In this document: one piece after another, positions 51,114 to 59,847 of the stretch | Position numbering within the stretch: position 1 is the stretch's first letter | How the letters are laid out: every line of letters starts with the position of its first letter | Assembly: GCA_902465015.1 (NCBI GenBank) | Contig: CABQLK010000003.1 | Span: 1-64,000, forward strand | Reading direction: 5' to 3' | DNA from: an uncultured Collinsella sp. | Lineage (GTDB): Bacteria > Actinomycetota > Coriobacteriia > Coriobacteriales > Coriobacteriaceae | Length of the DNA: 64,000 bases | Position numbers and translations under genes: made by a program | Notes under the pieces: generated by a model | Told to the model about the DNA's origin: nothing | The model's input: the letters and a program-made list of their open reading frames with translations, nothing else | The model's database searches: none

Positions 51114-51190
51114 GCGGCGTTACCTCAGCTGGATAGAGGGTCTGACTACGAATCAGAACGTCATAGGTTCGAATCCTATACGCCGCACCA
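51114..51190 (+). tRNA. tRNA-Arg (ACG), copy 1
   Basis: Cloverleaf with acceptor GCGGCGT/ACGCCGC, anticodon loop CTACGAA (ACG), T-loop GTTCGAAT and an encoded CCA. Identical to copy 2, which starts 455 bases downstream. Confidence 0.95.
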
Positions 51191-51415
51191 ACTGAGTTTT
51201 AAGCCTCCGGCAACGGGGGCTTTTCCTTTACGGGGGCATTGCGGAGATTCGAACCTCGTTCGAGGCGCGAGCGTCAAGAAAACGCGGAGCGTTTTTAGCG
51301 AGCGGGCGAGTCCGCCGGCAGGCGGGCGAAGCCGGTGCGGATCCGCGCAGCGGATGCGCGGAATCCTATACGCCGCACCAACTGAACTTTAAAGCCTCCG
51401 GTAACGGAGGCTTTT
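51171..51415 (+). repeat. tRNA-Arg trailing cassette
   Basis: The tRNA 3' end (GAATCCTATACGCCGCACCA) plus terminator occurs at 51171-51226 and again from 51361, 190 bases later, with a few substitutions and one indel in the terminator; the second stem (GCCTCCG-GTAA-CGGAGGC) is perfect. Between them lie an inverted T-arm echo (GGAGATTCGAACCTCG at 51243-51258) and a 96-base hairpin core at 51267-51362, nearly identical to the core after tRNA-Leu. Confidence 0.88.
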
Positions 51416-51527
51416 CTTATATGTCGATATACTTGAGAAGTTGCTTTTGCCGTGTTTGAAAGTATCGAGTCGATTGACTGCGCCAAATGAGTAAAAATCA
51501 AATTTGATAACTTTTTTCGAAAAATGC

Positions 51528-51556
51528 TTGACATTTATTCAGTCGATGTGCATAAT
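51528..51556 (+). promoter_or_regulatory. Promoter of second tRNA-Arg
   Basis: TTGACA (51528-51533) and CATAAT (51551-51556) with a 17-base spacer, 12 bases before the tRNA. Confidence 0.8.
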
Positions 51557-51568
51557 AATCAACAAGTC

Positions 51569-51645
51569 GCGGCGTTACCTCAGCTGGATAGAGGGTCTGA
51601 CTACGAATCAGAACGTCATAGGTTCGAATCCTATACGCCGCACCA
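51569..51645 (+). tRNA. tRNA-Arg (ACG), copy 2
   Basis: All 77 bases are identical to copy 1. It has its own, stronger promoter and terminator but no hairpin cassette. Confidence 0.95.
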
Positions 51646-51654
51646 TTTGAGATT

Positions 51655-51683
51655 AAAGCTCCCGGCAACGGGGGCTTTTCTTT
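51655..51683 (+). terminator. Terminator of tRNA-Arg copy 2
   Basis: AAAGCTCCCG pairs with CGGGGGCTTT over GCAA (one G-T pair), followed by TTTTCTTTT. Confidence 0.75.
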
Positions 51684-51685
51684 TA

Positions 51686-51712
51686 GGCGGACGCCGCATG
51701 GGTTCGAGCCTC
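51686..51712. repeat. Vestigial T-arm echo after tRNA-Arg copy 2
   Basis: GCATGGGTTCGAGCCTCGGTC aligns at 15 of 21 positions with the inverted-echo segment of the copy 1 cassette. The hairpin core and the second tRNA end are missing. Confidence 0.35.
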
Positions 51713-51818
51713 GGTCAAAGGGGACTATTTCTCATCGACTCGTGTAAGATTTCGAGTATGCGCCTCGGTGAGCCCGTGGCGCGCTCTTTCTTTAGACGAC
51801 CGATCAGGGTGATACTTC

Positions 51819-51908
51819 GTGGCAGAGCGTCCGACATACAAGCTCAGGTTTCTTGATCCCAAAAAGCGCTTTCCGGCCATGCCCGAGCAGCCTGCGGGAC
51901 GCTCGTAG
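51819..51908 (+). CDS. Possible 29-aa leader peptide
   Basis: GTG 51819 to TAG 51906 encodes 29 residues (MAERPTYKLRFLDPKKRF then a Pro-rich end). AGGGTG lies at acceptable distance. It ends 3 bases before the GTG of the next large gene, which lacks a good ribosome-binding site, so translational coupling is plausible. Confidence 0.35.
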   Translation: MAERPTYKLRFLDPKKRFPAMPEQPAGRS

Positions 51909-51911
51909 GGC

Positions 51912-54260
51912 GTGGTTTGGAAGCTCTTTGGCGAGGACCCGCATGAATCATGCTATGTCGTCGAATTCGTCGGCAAAAGCCATGTGTCGCTTTTGGGCTA
52001 CGTGAGCGTTTCGGGTGAGGTCCATAAGGTGGACCGTCCCGTTAACGAAGTATCGCTGCCCGACGATCCCGACATGCAGCTGATTCTTGACGAGTCCGAT
52101 TCCAACATCGGTGAGATTGCAGTCAGGGGTACCGATGGGACGATGCGCTCCCGGGCGCGAGTCATCGGCTCTCCCGAAGGCACCATGCGCGAACAATCCG
52201 ATCGCGAGACGTGGAATTCGACGCGCAGCCTTCGCTACGGCGAGTTCATGGCCTCGATGTTCTTGCGTTACGTGATATTCGCCGATTCTGAAAACGCTGT
52301 CTCAGACACGGCAGGCGGCGACGGCCTCGACGAGGGTATGAAAAATGCCGTCGACAAAATCAAACTTGTAAAACTCCCCGAGCCGGTTGAGGTACTGCTG
52401 GGTTTTGATTCCACGCCGCTGCCCGATGCAATCGAAACGTTGCTCTACCGCATTGACCATACGGATAATCCAAGTGGCATTGAGCGCTATGCCGCCGCCC
52501 TTATGAGCGAAATTGACTTGCCCCGCCTGCGCACCATCGCCGCCAAGTCCGAGATGAGCCTGGCTCGCATCGATCGCTCAAAGCTGTTCTATCTCAATTT
52601 TGATCGTAGTCTGCTAGACCAGGACGAGATTGACACGCTGCTCGCCATCGAGTGCCGTCTCAACCGCCTCTCCGGCATCCTTGAGCGCATCGGGGCTGGA
52701 TTGGCCCCTGCGGCATCCTCGCCGAGCCTTGAGGGCTGCGCGCTCTTTGATTCGTGGCATATCGCCAAGACGACCAACGATGTTCCCCGACTGCTCGATA
52801 CGGCCTCGAGCGATAACCCGTGGGGCAAACCGGGTACGGTGGCTTGCCAGCCGGGCGGCGAGTGGGACGTGCGCACCCGTTTTGCGCGAATCGTTGAGGC
52901 GCTCAACGTGGTCACACGGCTCGACTATACCTATCGGGCAAACGTTGCCGAGGGGATTATGCTCGTTCGGTTTGGGCGGTCTGTCGTGGATGCCATGCCA
53001 CAACGTGAATACGACGCTCAAGATGACGCCTGGCGCGAGCTGGACGAGGACATGCGCGCGATCTGGGCCGCGGAGCACGATGCGCGCGTGGCACTTACGC
53101 TTGCGGCAGCGTGTTTTGCCGCGGGCACCTGCATCACGCGCTGCTATGTGCAGATTGCTGCTCCCGACAGTGAGCAGGGCGAGCGCGTTGTCGCAACGTA
53201 TTTCTTTGGGCGCGCGGCCTATCTGGCCGATTGCGTGCCTGTCGCCAAGGATCTTGAGAGCATGGACATGGACGATATGCCGTGCAAGCGTGTGCTTGAG
53301 GCGTATGAGTCAACCGCTCCGGAGACGATTGAGCCTGCGGAGGTTCATGCTCGTCCGCGTGATGACCATCGCACGCTGCCGCCGGCGCTGCACGATCTGC
53401 TGCTTGCCGATACGGCTGACGAGTTGGAGGTCATGGAAGAGGACGACGACCCATACGTGGCCCGTGTTGTTGAATTGCGCGAGCAGGCAAAAGTCGACCG
53501 TACAGGTGCTTTTGAAGGCTTTTCTCGTCTTGTCGAGGAGTTGGAGGCTAAGTGCGCCGTCGCCGAGCTTTTGGCGACAGGTCCGGTTCAAACGCAGTTT
53601 TGCGATAACCAGCTGGTGCGCATGGTGCTACCGGTGTTGGAAGAAGACCGCTCTGTGCGAATCCTTCGTGCGCCCGATGCGCTGTACTTTGCCCAGCACG
53701 AGATCTGCAGCTTTTACGCCGAGCAAGAGGACTTTGAACGAGCGCTGCCCGAGGTGCGCCATCTTTACGATCTGGCGCGCTCGTCCATGCAATCGCACTT
53801 TGCGCTCATCAACGTGCTTGCGCGTCTGGAGCGCTTTGACGAGATTATCGAGGTGGCGCGCCACGGCCTACGTATTGCCAGCGATCGTTCTGCAATCGGC
53901 TACCTGTTCTATCGCTTGGCGTTTGCCTATTGGAATTGCGATCAGCTCGACCTGGCGCTGGCTTGTTACCGTCTGGTGCCGCGCGGCGAGGAGTCGGGCA
54001 GTAGCGCGCTGGAAGAAATGCAGGGCCTTATGAACGAGATGGGCGTCAGCGAGCCTCCGACGTTCGAGGAAGCGGTCGAGACCATCCGCAAGGCTGGACT
54101 CGAGCTGCCGCCAGTGTCCGCCGTGACGAATCAGCTGGCAGATGCCGCTGTTCAACTGGTCGACAACGGCTTCTTTTTCCTGGCACGCGGTTGCATCTTC
54201 CAAATGTGGCGCACCATGGGCAACGACGAGCTCGGCTCCCTCAACCGTTCGCTGGGGTAG
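51912..54260 (+). CDS. Large tetratricopeptide-like protein of unknown function
   Basis: Protein of 782 residues without signal peptide or membrane helix. The N-terminal 60 residues are beta-rich, the middle is helical, and the last 200 residues contain TPR-like pairs (FYAEQEDFERALPEVRHLYDLA near 600, ARLERFDEIIEVARHGLRIA near 637, YRLAFAYWNCDQLDLALACY near 665). It is probably a protein-interaction scaffold. The start GTG 51912 is not supported by a strong ribosome-binding site and may rely on the small upstream frame. tRNA-Ser follows. Confidence 0.75.
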   Translation: MVWKLFGEDPHESCYVVEFVGKSHVSLLGYVSVSGEVHKVDRPVNEVSLPDDPDMQLILDESDSNIGEIAVRGTDGTMRSRARVIGSPEGTMREQSDRETWNSTRSLRYGEFMASMFLRYVIFADSENAVSDTAGGDGLDEGMKNAVDKIKLVKLPEPVEVLLGFDSTPLPDAIETLLYRIDHTDNPSGIERYAAALMSEIDLPRLRTIAAKSEMSLARIDRSKLFYLNFDRSLLDQDEIDTLLAIECRLNRLSGILERIGAGLAPAASSPSLEGCALFDSWHIAKTTNDVPRLLDTASSDNPWGKPGTVACQPGGEWDVRTRFARIVEALNVVTRLDYTYRANVAEGIMLVRFGRSVVDAMPQREYDAQDDAWRELDEDMRAIWAAEHDARVALTLAAACFAAGTCITRCYVQIAAPDSEQGERVVATYFFGRAAYLADCVPVAKDLESMDMDDMPCKRVLEAYESTAPETIEPAEVHARPRDDHRTLPPALHDLLLADTADELEVMEEDDDPYVARVVELREQAKVDRTGAFEGFSRLVEELEAKCAVAELLATGPVQTQFCDNQLVRMVLPVLEEDRSVRILRAPDALYFAQHEICSFYAEQEDFERALPEVRHLYDLARSSMQSHFALINVLARLERFDEIIEVARHGLRIASDRSAIGYLFYRLAFAYWNCDQLDLALACYRLVPRGEESGSSALEEMQGLMNEMGVSEPPTFEEAVETIRKAGLELPPVSAVTNQLADAAVQLVDNGFFFLARGCIFQMWRTMGNDELGSLNRSLG

Positions 54261-54309
54261 GCGAAGCTTCCAAGGAGGAAAGGATGCTAGGCAATTAGAA
54301 AATTTCCTC

Positions 54310-54338
54310 TTGCCCATCCTTGGCTGTTTGGTTACTAT
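54310..54338 (+). promoter_or_regulatory. Promoter of tRNA-Ser
   Basis: TTGCCC (54310-54315) and TACTAT (54333-54338), 17 bases apart. Confidence 0.6.
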
Positions 54339-54352
54339 AGAACGGCTGTTAC

Positions 54353-54443
54353 GGAGAGCTGACCGAGAGGCCGAAGGTGCTCGCCTGCTAAGCGAGTATG
54401 CCCCAAAAGGGCATCTGGGGTTCGAATCCCCAGCTCTCCGCCA
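54353..54443 (+). tRNA. tRNA-Ser (GCT)
   Basis: Class II tRNA of 91 bases: acceptor GGAGAGC/GCTCTCC, anticodon loop CTGCTAA (GCT), long variable arm TGCCCCAAAAGGGCA, T-loop GTTCGAAT, encoded CCA. Confidence 0.95.
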
Positions 54444-54457
54444 GTATGACTTGAAAG

Positions 54458-54484
54458 AAGGGTTCCGAAAGGGGCCCTTTTTTA
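54458..54484 (+). terminator. Terminator of tRNA-Ser
   Basis: AAGGGTTCC pairs with GGGGCCCTT over GAAA using two G-T pairs, followed by a T-run. Confidence 0.75.
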
Positions 54485-54500
54485 GTTGAACCACGTTAGT

Positions 54501-54518
54501 TGGGGATTCGAACCCTCA
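54501..54518. repeat. Inverted T-arm echo after tRNA-Ser
   Basis: TGGGGATTCGAACCCTCA is the reverse complement of a T-arm (GGGTTCGAATCCCC) matching the one in tRNA-Ser, placed 17 bases after its terminator. No hairpin core follows; the dacA terminator begins next to it. Confidence 0.6.
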
Positions 54519-54549
54519 AAAAGGAGGCATCCTTTCGGACGCCTCCTTT
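54518..54549 (-). terminator. Terminator of the D,D-carboxypeptidase gene
   Basis: On the minus strand AAAGGAGGCGTCC pairs with GGATGCCTCCTTT over GAAA (one mismatch), followed by T. Confidence 0.8.
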
Positions 54550-54573
54550 CAGTGGACTTATTATTCTTGCGCC

Positions 54574-55914
54574 CTACATCTCAGGAGCCTTGGCGACGGT
54601 CTCGCTCTCTGCCGCAAGTGGGCGGTTGTCGATGCGGCGGCCCAAGCGATCGAGCTTCACGAGCAGCCATTCAATGGGATTCGGCCCCGAGCCTTCCTCG
54701 TCGGCGACCAGGTCCATAACGGCGATCTTGGTGCCGTCCTGCTTGAGCGTAACGCTGCCCACCTTGTCGCCCACATGCACCGTGCCCGAAAGATCGTCGT
54801 AGCTAACCTTTTCGGTCACCTCGCCGGCAAGAGAAAACACGGTCGCTTGCGCCGTGGGATCGGCGAGCGTGGCGTCGATTGTCTTATCCGTCCAGTCGGT
54901 TTGACTAATGCGCGCCATAAGCGGGTTGCCGTTGGCGGTCTTTTCTTGCGTGTTGGCGATTGCGACCGTCACCTTGTGGTCGTAGTGCCAGTTGGCAAGG
55001 GTGGCGGTATCGGTAAAGCGCTGATCGGTGGTGGTGGAGTTCAAAATAACGGTGTAGATCTCGTCGCCGTCGCGGTTGTAGGCGCTCGTAAAGCAATAGC
55101 CCGCGTCGTCGGTGGTGCCGGTCTTGCCGCCGATGTTGCCATCTTGGCCCAGCAAATAGTTATGCGTGTCCATGGAATGCGAATGGTCGGTGCCGTCGGC
55201 GCCCGTGACCTCGATCCAGGAATCCTCGCTCGCTACGACCTCGCGGATCGTGTCGTTTTTCATGGCCTCCTGCATCATCAGCGCTACGTCGTGTGCGGTT
55301 GAGTGCATATCGCCAGCCCACTCATCAAAGTCCAGACCATGCGGGTTTTCAAAAAGCGTACCGGTGCAGCCGAGCTTCTTAGCGCGCTCGTTCATGGCCT
55401 TCACAAATGTGGCCTCGGCGTCTTTGGTCTTAGGGTCGATCTTCTTGCCCACATATTCGGCGAGCACGATGGCGGCGTCGTTGCCCGAGGGAATCATCAG
55501 GCCGCGCAGTGCCTGCTCCACGGTAAGCTTGTCGCCTTCGAGCAAGCCAGCGGTCGAATTACCCACGGTGGCTGCGGCGTTGCTCACCGTGACCTTCTCG
55601 TCCATCTTGCAATTCTCGACGGTTAGGATTGCGGTCATGACTTTGGTGATCGAGGCAATCTTGACCTGCTCATCGGCGCCGCGCCCATAGTAGACGGTGC
55701 CGTCTTTGCCCATGACGAGGGCATTGGTCGCATCGATATCGGGCAGGTTTTCGGCCGTGATGCCGCGCGCATCGGCGGTTTTGCCGCAAACATTGTCGGT
55801 CGTGAGCACTTGGGCGCCGGCGACGGTGGGCGCGCCAGCGGCAAGGGCGATAGCGCAGACAAAGCCGGCGGCAAGCTGGGCTGAGCGCTTTGCAAAAGAG
55901 GTGAGGGACTTCAC
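54574..55914 (-). CDS. dacA: D-alanyl-D-alanine carboxypeptidase (PBP5, S11 family)
   Basis: Exported enzyme that removes the terminal D-Ala of peptidoglycan stems. Starting at GTG 55914 the 446-residue protein has a signal peptide (KSLTSFAKR, then a hydrophobic stretch to VAGA). The S11 motifs are intact: SITK at 88-91, SGN at 143-145 and KTG at 264-266. No C-terminal amphipathic or membrane anchor is clear. The longer frame to 56025 would encode the likely -10 box TATACT (minus strand, 55954-55959). It is divergent from a VanRS-like pair, suggesting control by envelope stress or glycopeptides. Confidence 0.88.
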   Translation of the reverse strand: MKSLTSFAKRSAQLAAGFVCAIALAAGAPTVAGAQVLTTDNVCGKTADARGITAENLPDIDATNALVMGKDGTVYYGRGADEQVKIASITKVMTAILTVENCKMDEKVTVSNAAATVGNSTAGLLEGDKLTVEQALRGLMIPSGNDAAIVLAEYVGKKIDPKTKDAEATFVKAMNERAKKLGCTGTLFENPHGLDFDEWAGDMHSTAHDVALMMQEAMKNDTIREVVASEDSWIEVTGADGTDHSHSMDTHNYLLGQDGNIGGKTGTTDDAGYCFTSAYNRDGDEIYTVILNSTTTDQRFTDTATLANWHYDHKVTVAIANTQEKTANGNPLMARISQTDWTDKTIDATLADPTAQATVFSLAGEVTEKVSYDDLSGTVHVGDKVGSVTLKQDGTKIAVMDLVADEEGSGPNPIEWLLVKLDRLGRRIDNRPLAAESETVAKAPEM

Positions 55915-56111
55915 GGATTTCGCTTTCGACGGGATGGTCTCTTCTGGAACTAGAGTATATCGTTTGCCGTCGTCGGCGATCATCGCGTGCGTGCGTGGCC
56001 CACATCCGCTCCCGAACGGGCACAAGGGTGCTTAAGGCCGACTTAATCACCCACGCTTGTTGTGTGTGGCGTGCGTCGCCTCGGGCATAATGGAGCGCGA
56101 GAGGAGCACGC

Positions 56112-56807
56112 ATGAACGAGCGCATACTGGTAGTTGATGACGAGAAGGCCATCGCCGACTTGGTTGGTATCTACCTTACAAAAGAGGGCTTTGATGTCCA
56201 GATTGCCTATAGCGGGGCCGATGCTGCCAAGGCAATCTTGGAGCAGGAGTTCGATCTGGCGCTGCTGGATGTCATGCTGCCCGATATCGATGGATTTGAG
56301 CTGCTGCGTACGATCCGTTCCAGCCATACCTATCCTGTGATTATGCTGACGGCGCGCGATGCCCAGCAAGACAAGATCGGGGGCCTTTCGCTTGGCGCGG
56401 ACGATTACGTGGTCAAGCCGTTCCGCCCGCTGGAGCTCATCGCGCGTGTGCACGCTCAGCTTCGCCGCTACACCAGCTACGGTAGCCGTGCGCAGGCGGC
56501 CGAGTCGCTGACCATTCAGCTCGACGGCTTGGAGATCAACCGCGATGCTCGTTCCGTGACGGTGGACGGTTCACCGGTACGCCTCACACCCACCGAGTAT
56601 TCAATCTTGCTGTATCTGGTCGAGCATCGCGGCAGCGTGGTGGCCGTGGAGGACCTGTTCCGCGCGGTGTGGGATGAGGATTTTATGCCCGGCTCCAACA
56701 ATACGGTGATGGTGCACATTCGCCACTTGCGCGAAAAGATCGGCGACGACGCACAAAAGCCGCGCTTTATCAAAAACGTCTGGGGCGTCGGCTACATAAT
56801 CGAATAA
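56112..56807 (+). CDS. VanR-like OmpR-family response regulator
   Basis: Protein of 231 residues: receiver domain with Asp53 in LLDVMLPD and Lys near 102 in VKPFRPLELIARV, then an OmpR-type winged helix (LTPTEYSILLYLVEHRG, NTVMVHIRHLREKIGD, VWGVGYIIE). The segments around YPVIMLT, GADDYVVKPFRPLELIARV and SNNTVMVHIRHLREKI closely follow enterococcal VanR. It forms an operon with the kinase and diverges from dacA. No vanHAX genes are in the window. Confidence 0.88.
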   Translation: MNERILVVDDEKAIADLVGIYLTKEGFDVQIAYSGADAAKAILEQEFDLALLDVMLPDIDGFELLRTIRSSHTYPVIMLTARDAQQDKIGGLSLGADDYVVKPFRPLELIARVHAQLRRYTSYGSRAQAAESLTIQLDGLEINRDARSVTVDGSPVRLTPTEYSILLYLVEHRGSVVAVEDLFRAVWDEDFMPGSNNTVMVHIRHLREKIGDDAQKPRFIKNVWGVGYIIE

Positions 56808-56833
56808 CGCTTTTCGCTTGTGAGGATCTTGAT

Positions 56834-58072
56834 ATGACAAAAGACGATAGACAAGCGTTCGAGGTGCCCGATCGACTCTTTGAATACGTGAGGTCGGTCG
56901 TCGACAACCGCGCGCTTGCAACGGTGCTGCTCTTTTTGCTGAGCCTGCTGCTGATTGGCATCGATAACATCGCCGGAATCTTGGCGGTGCTGCTTGTCGG
57001 CTTTTTGCTGATCGATCGATTTGAAATCGTGCGCCATTGTGTGGTGATTGGCGGCGCCGCGTGGGCCATGACGTTGGCGATTGGCGCCATGGCGCTCGGC
57101 GGCATCGAAGGGCCGGTGCTGTTCGATGCCGGCTTTGTATTCAACATGCTTGGCTTTGTGCTGGCGCTTGCCGCGTGCGTGCTGTTCTTGTGCGGCCGCG
57201 CCCTGTACTACCAGGGCTACGAACAGGGCGAGCAGCATGCCGATTGTGTGCTGGCCGCTCGTATTCAAGATCGCCTGATCGATCACCCCGACACCTGGGA
57301 CAACATCGACGGCGACTTCTTGGAGGTCGAGGGCGCCCTTAACCGTGTGCGTGACCGTGAGCGCAAGGTGCAGCAAGCTCTGCGTGACGAGTCGCATCGC
57401 AAGGACGATCTGGTCACGTACTTGGCACATGACCTACGCACCCCGCTTGCCAGTGTGGTGGGTTATCTTTCGCTGCTGCAAGAGGCTCCCGAGCTGCCGG
57501 TTGAGCAGCGTGCGCACTTTACGGGCGTGGCTCTCGACAAGGCGCACCGGCTCGATGCGCTCATCGAAGAGTTCTTCGATATCACGCGCTTTGACTTCCA
57601 CGATATCGTGCTTACGCGCGGCTATGTTGATCTGGGGTTGCTGCTAGCTCAGGTGGCTGACGAGTTCTATCCCATCCTCAACGAGCAGCATAAGGAAGTC
57701 CAAGTTGATATTCGCGAGGACCTGACGGTGCTCGTGGATGGTGACAAGATGGCCCGCGTGTTTAACAACATCATGAAAAACGCCGTCGCCTATAGCTATG
57801 AGGGCTCGACCATCACGATCGAGGCCAGACGCCGGGACGACGGTGGCGTGCGCGTGCGCTTTATCAATCAGGGCGATCCCATCCCTGAGGCAAAGCTCAA
57901 GGTGATCTTTGAGAAGTTCTATCGCCTGGATGCGGCGCGTGCGACCAATCGCGGTGGTGCCGGTCTGGGCCTTGCTATTGCCAAGGAGATCATCGCGGCA
58001 CACGGCGGTACCGTTGCATGTGAATCGACGCCCGAACACACGATATTCACCATCGAGCTGCCCGCCGCATAG
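56834..58072 (+). CDS. VanS-like sensor histidine kinase
   Basis: Kinase of 412 residues. Three to four hydrophobic helices lie in the first 135 residues, with little extracytoplasmic sequence. The dimerisation box KDDLVTYLAHDLRTPLASVVG holds the phospho-accepting His near 199; the N box NNIMKNAVAYS and the G boxes (GGAGLGLAIAKEI) follow. The H-box region resembles VanS. Coupled to the regulator 26 bases upstream. Confidence 0.86.
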   Translation: MTKDDRQAFEVPDRLFEYVRSVVDNRALATVLLFLLSLLLIGIDNIAGILAVLLVGFLLIDRFEIVRHCVVIGGAAWAMTLAIGAMALGGIEGPVLFDAGFVFNMLGFVLALAACVLFLCGRALYYQGYEQGEQHADCVLAARIQDRLIDHPDTWDNIDGDFLEVEGALNRVRDRERKVQQALRDESHRKDDLVTYLAHDLRTPLASVVGYLSLLQEAPELPVEQRAHFTGVALDKAHRLDALIEEFFDITRFDFHDIVLTRGYVDLGLLLAQVADEFYPILNEQHKEVQVDIREDLTVLVDGDKMARVFNNIMKNAVAYSYEGSTITIEARRRDDGGVRVRFINQGDPIPEAKLKVIFEKFYRLDAARATNRGGAGLGLAIAKEIIAAHGGTVACESTPEHTIFTIELPAA

Positions 58073-58175
58073 CCAGCGTTCCCTTACAAACACTTGACAA
58101 TGCGCTCACGTGCATATGAGTCGCGATTTCTACTATCGATACTGCTGAATTGATATCGATATGGAGGTATGCGGT

Positions 58176-59051
<876 letters not shown>

Positions 59052-59115
59052 TACCATCTAGTAAAGGTACCTTTAGGGTTAAGATGCGGTCATGCCGGCC
59101 GCAAAGGGGTTCAAC

Positions 59116-59844
59116 ATGATCTATTACGTCGAGGACGATGACAACATCAGGGATTTGACGGTCTATGCGCTGCGCAAGCAGGGAATCGAGGCCGAGGGCT
59201 TTTCGTGCGACGGCGAGTTTAAGGCCGCCGTGGCGCGACGGGTGCCCGATGCTGTGTTGCTTGATATCATGCTGCCCGACACCGATGGCCTGGCGATTAT
59301 GCGTCGACTGCGTGCCGATCGCCTGACGGCGACGGTGCCCATCATGATGCTTACCGCCAAGGATACCGAGCTCGACAAGGTGATGGCGCTCGATGGCGGT
59401 GCCGACGATTACCTGACTAAGCCGTTTTCGCTCATGGAGCTTGCGAGCCGCTGCCGCGCACTGCTGCGTCGCGGCGGCATGGTCAAGCAGGCGAGCGATG
59501 TGCTCAGCGTGGGCGACATCGTGCTCTCGCCCAGCCATCGCGAGGTGACCGTTGCCGGCGAGCCGCTTAAGCTCACCCTGCGCGAGTTCGACCTGCTCGA
59601 GTACCTCATGCGCAAGCCCGGCGTGGTTTTTACCCGCGAGTCGTTGCTGCAGAGCGTGTGGGGCTGGGACTTCGACGGCGGTTCGCGCACCGTTGACGTG
59701 CACGTGCAGACGCTTCGCCAAAAACTGGGCGAGCATGCCAGCGCCATCGAGACCGTGCGCGGCGTGGGCTACCGCTTGGCCGAGCCTTCTGCCGGTGATG
59801 GTGCCGAAGGTGACGACACCGCGGCCACCGCATCGGAGGAGTAA
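59116..59844 (+). CDS. PhoB/PhoP-like response regulator
   Basis: Protein of 242 residues: receiver with Asp50 (LLDIMLPD) and Lys near 100 (LTKPFSLMELASR), winged-helix domain (LTLREFDLLEYLMRKPG, GGSRTVDVHVQTLRQKLG) and a short acidic tail. AAAGGGG before ATG 59116 decides the start. A palindrome TAAAGGTACCTTTA at 59062-59075 lies between pstB and this gene and may be a control site. Neighbouring pstB suggests a phosphate-responsive role. Confidence 0.85.
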   Translation: MIYYVEDDDNIRDLTVYALRKQGIEAEGFSCDGEFKAAVARRVPDAVLLDIMLPDTDGLAIMRRLRADRLTATVPIMMLTAKDTELDKVMALDGGADDYLTKPFSLMELASRCRALLRRGGMVKQASDVLSVGDIVLSPSHREVTVAGEPLKLTLREFDLLEYLMRKPGVVFTRESLLQSVWGWDFDGGSRTVDVHVQTLRQKLGEHASAIETVRGVGYRLAEPSAGDGAEGDDTAATASEE

Positions 59845-59847
59845 CCC

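Noticed and set aside
51021..51392. Open frame running through tRNA-Arg and its cassette
   Set aside because: It reads across the tRNA gene and terminators. The hairpin core is open in one frame at Leu and Arg, but it lacks a ribosome-binding site and conservation is better explained by structure.
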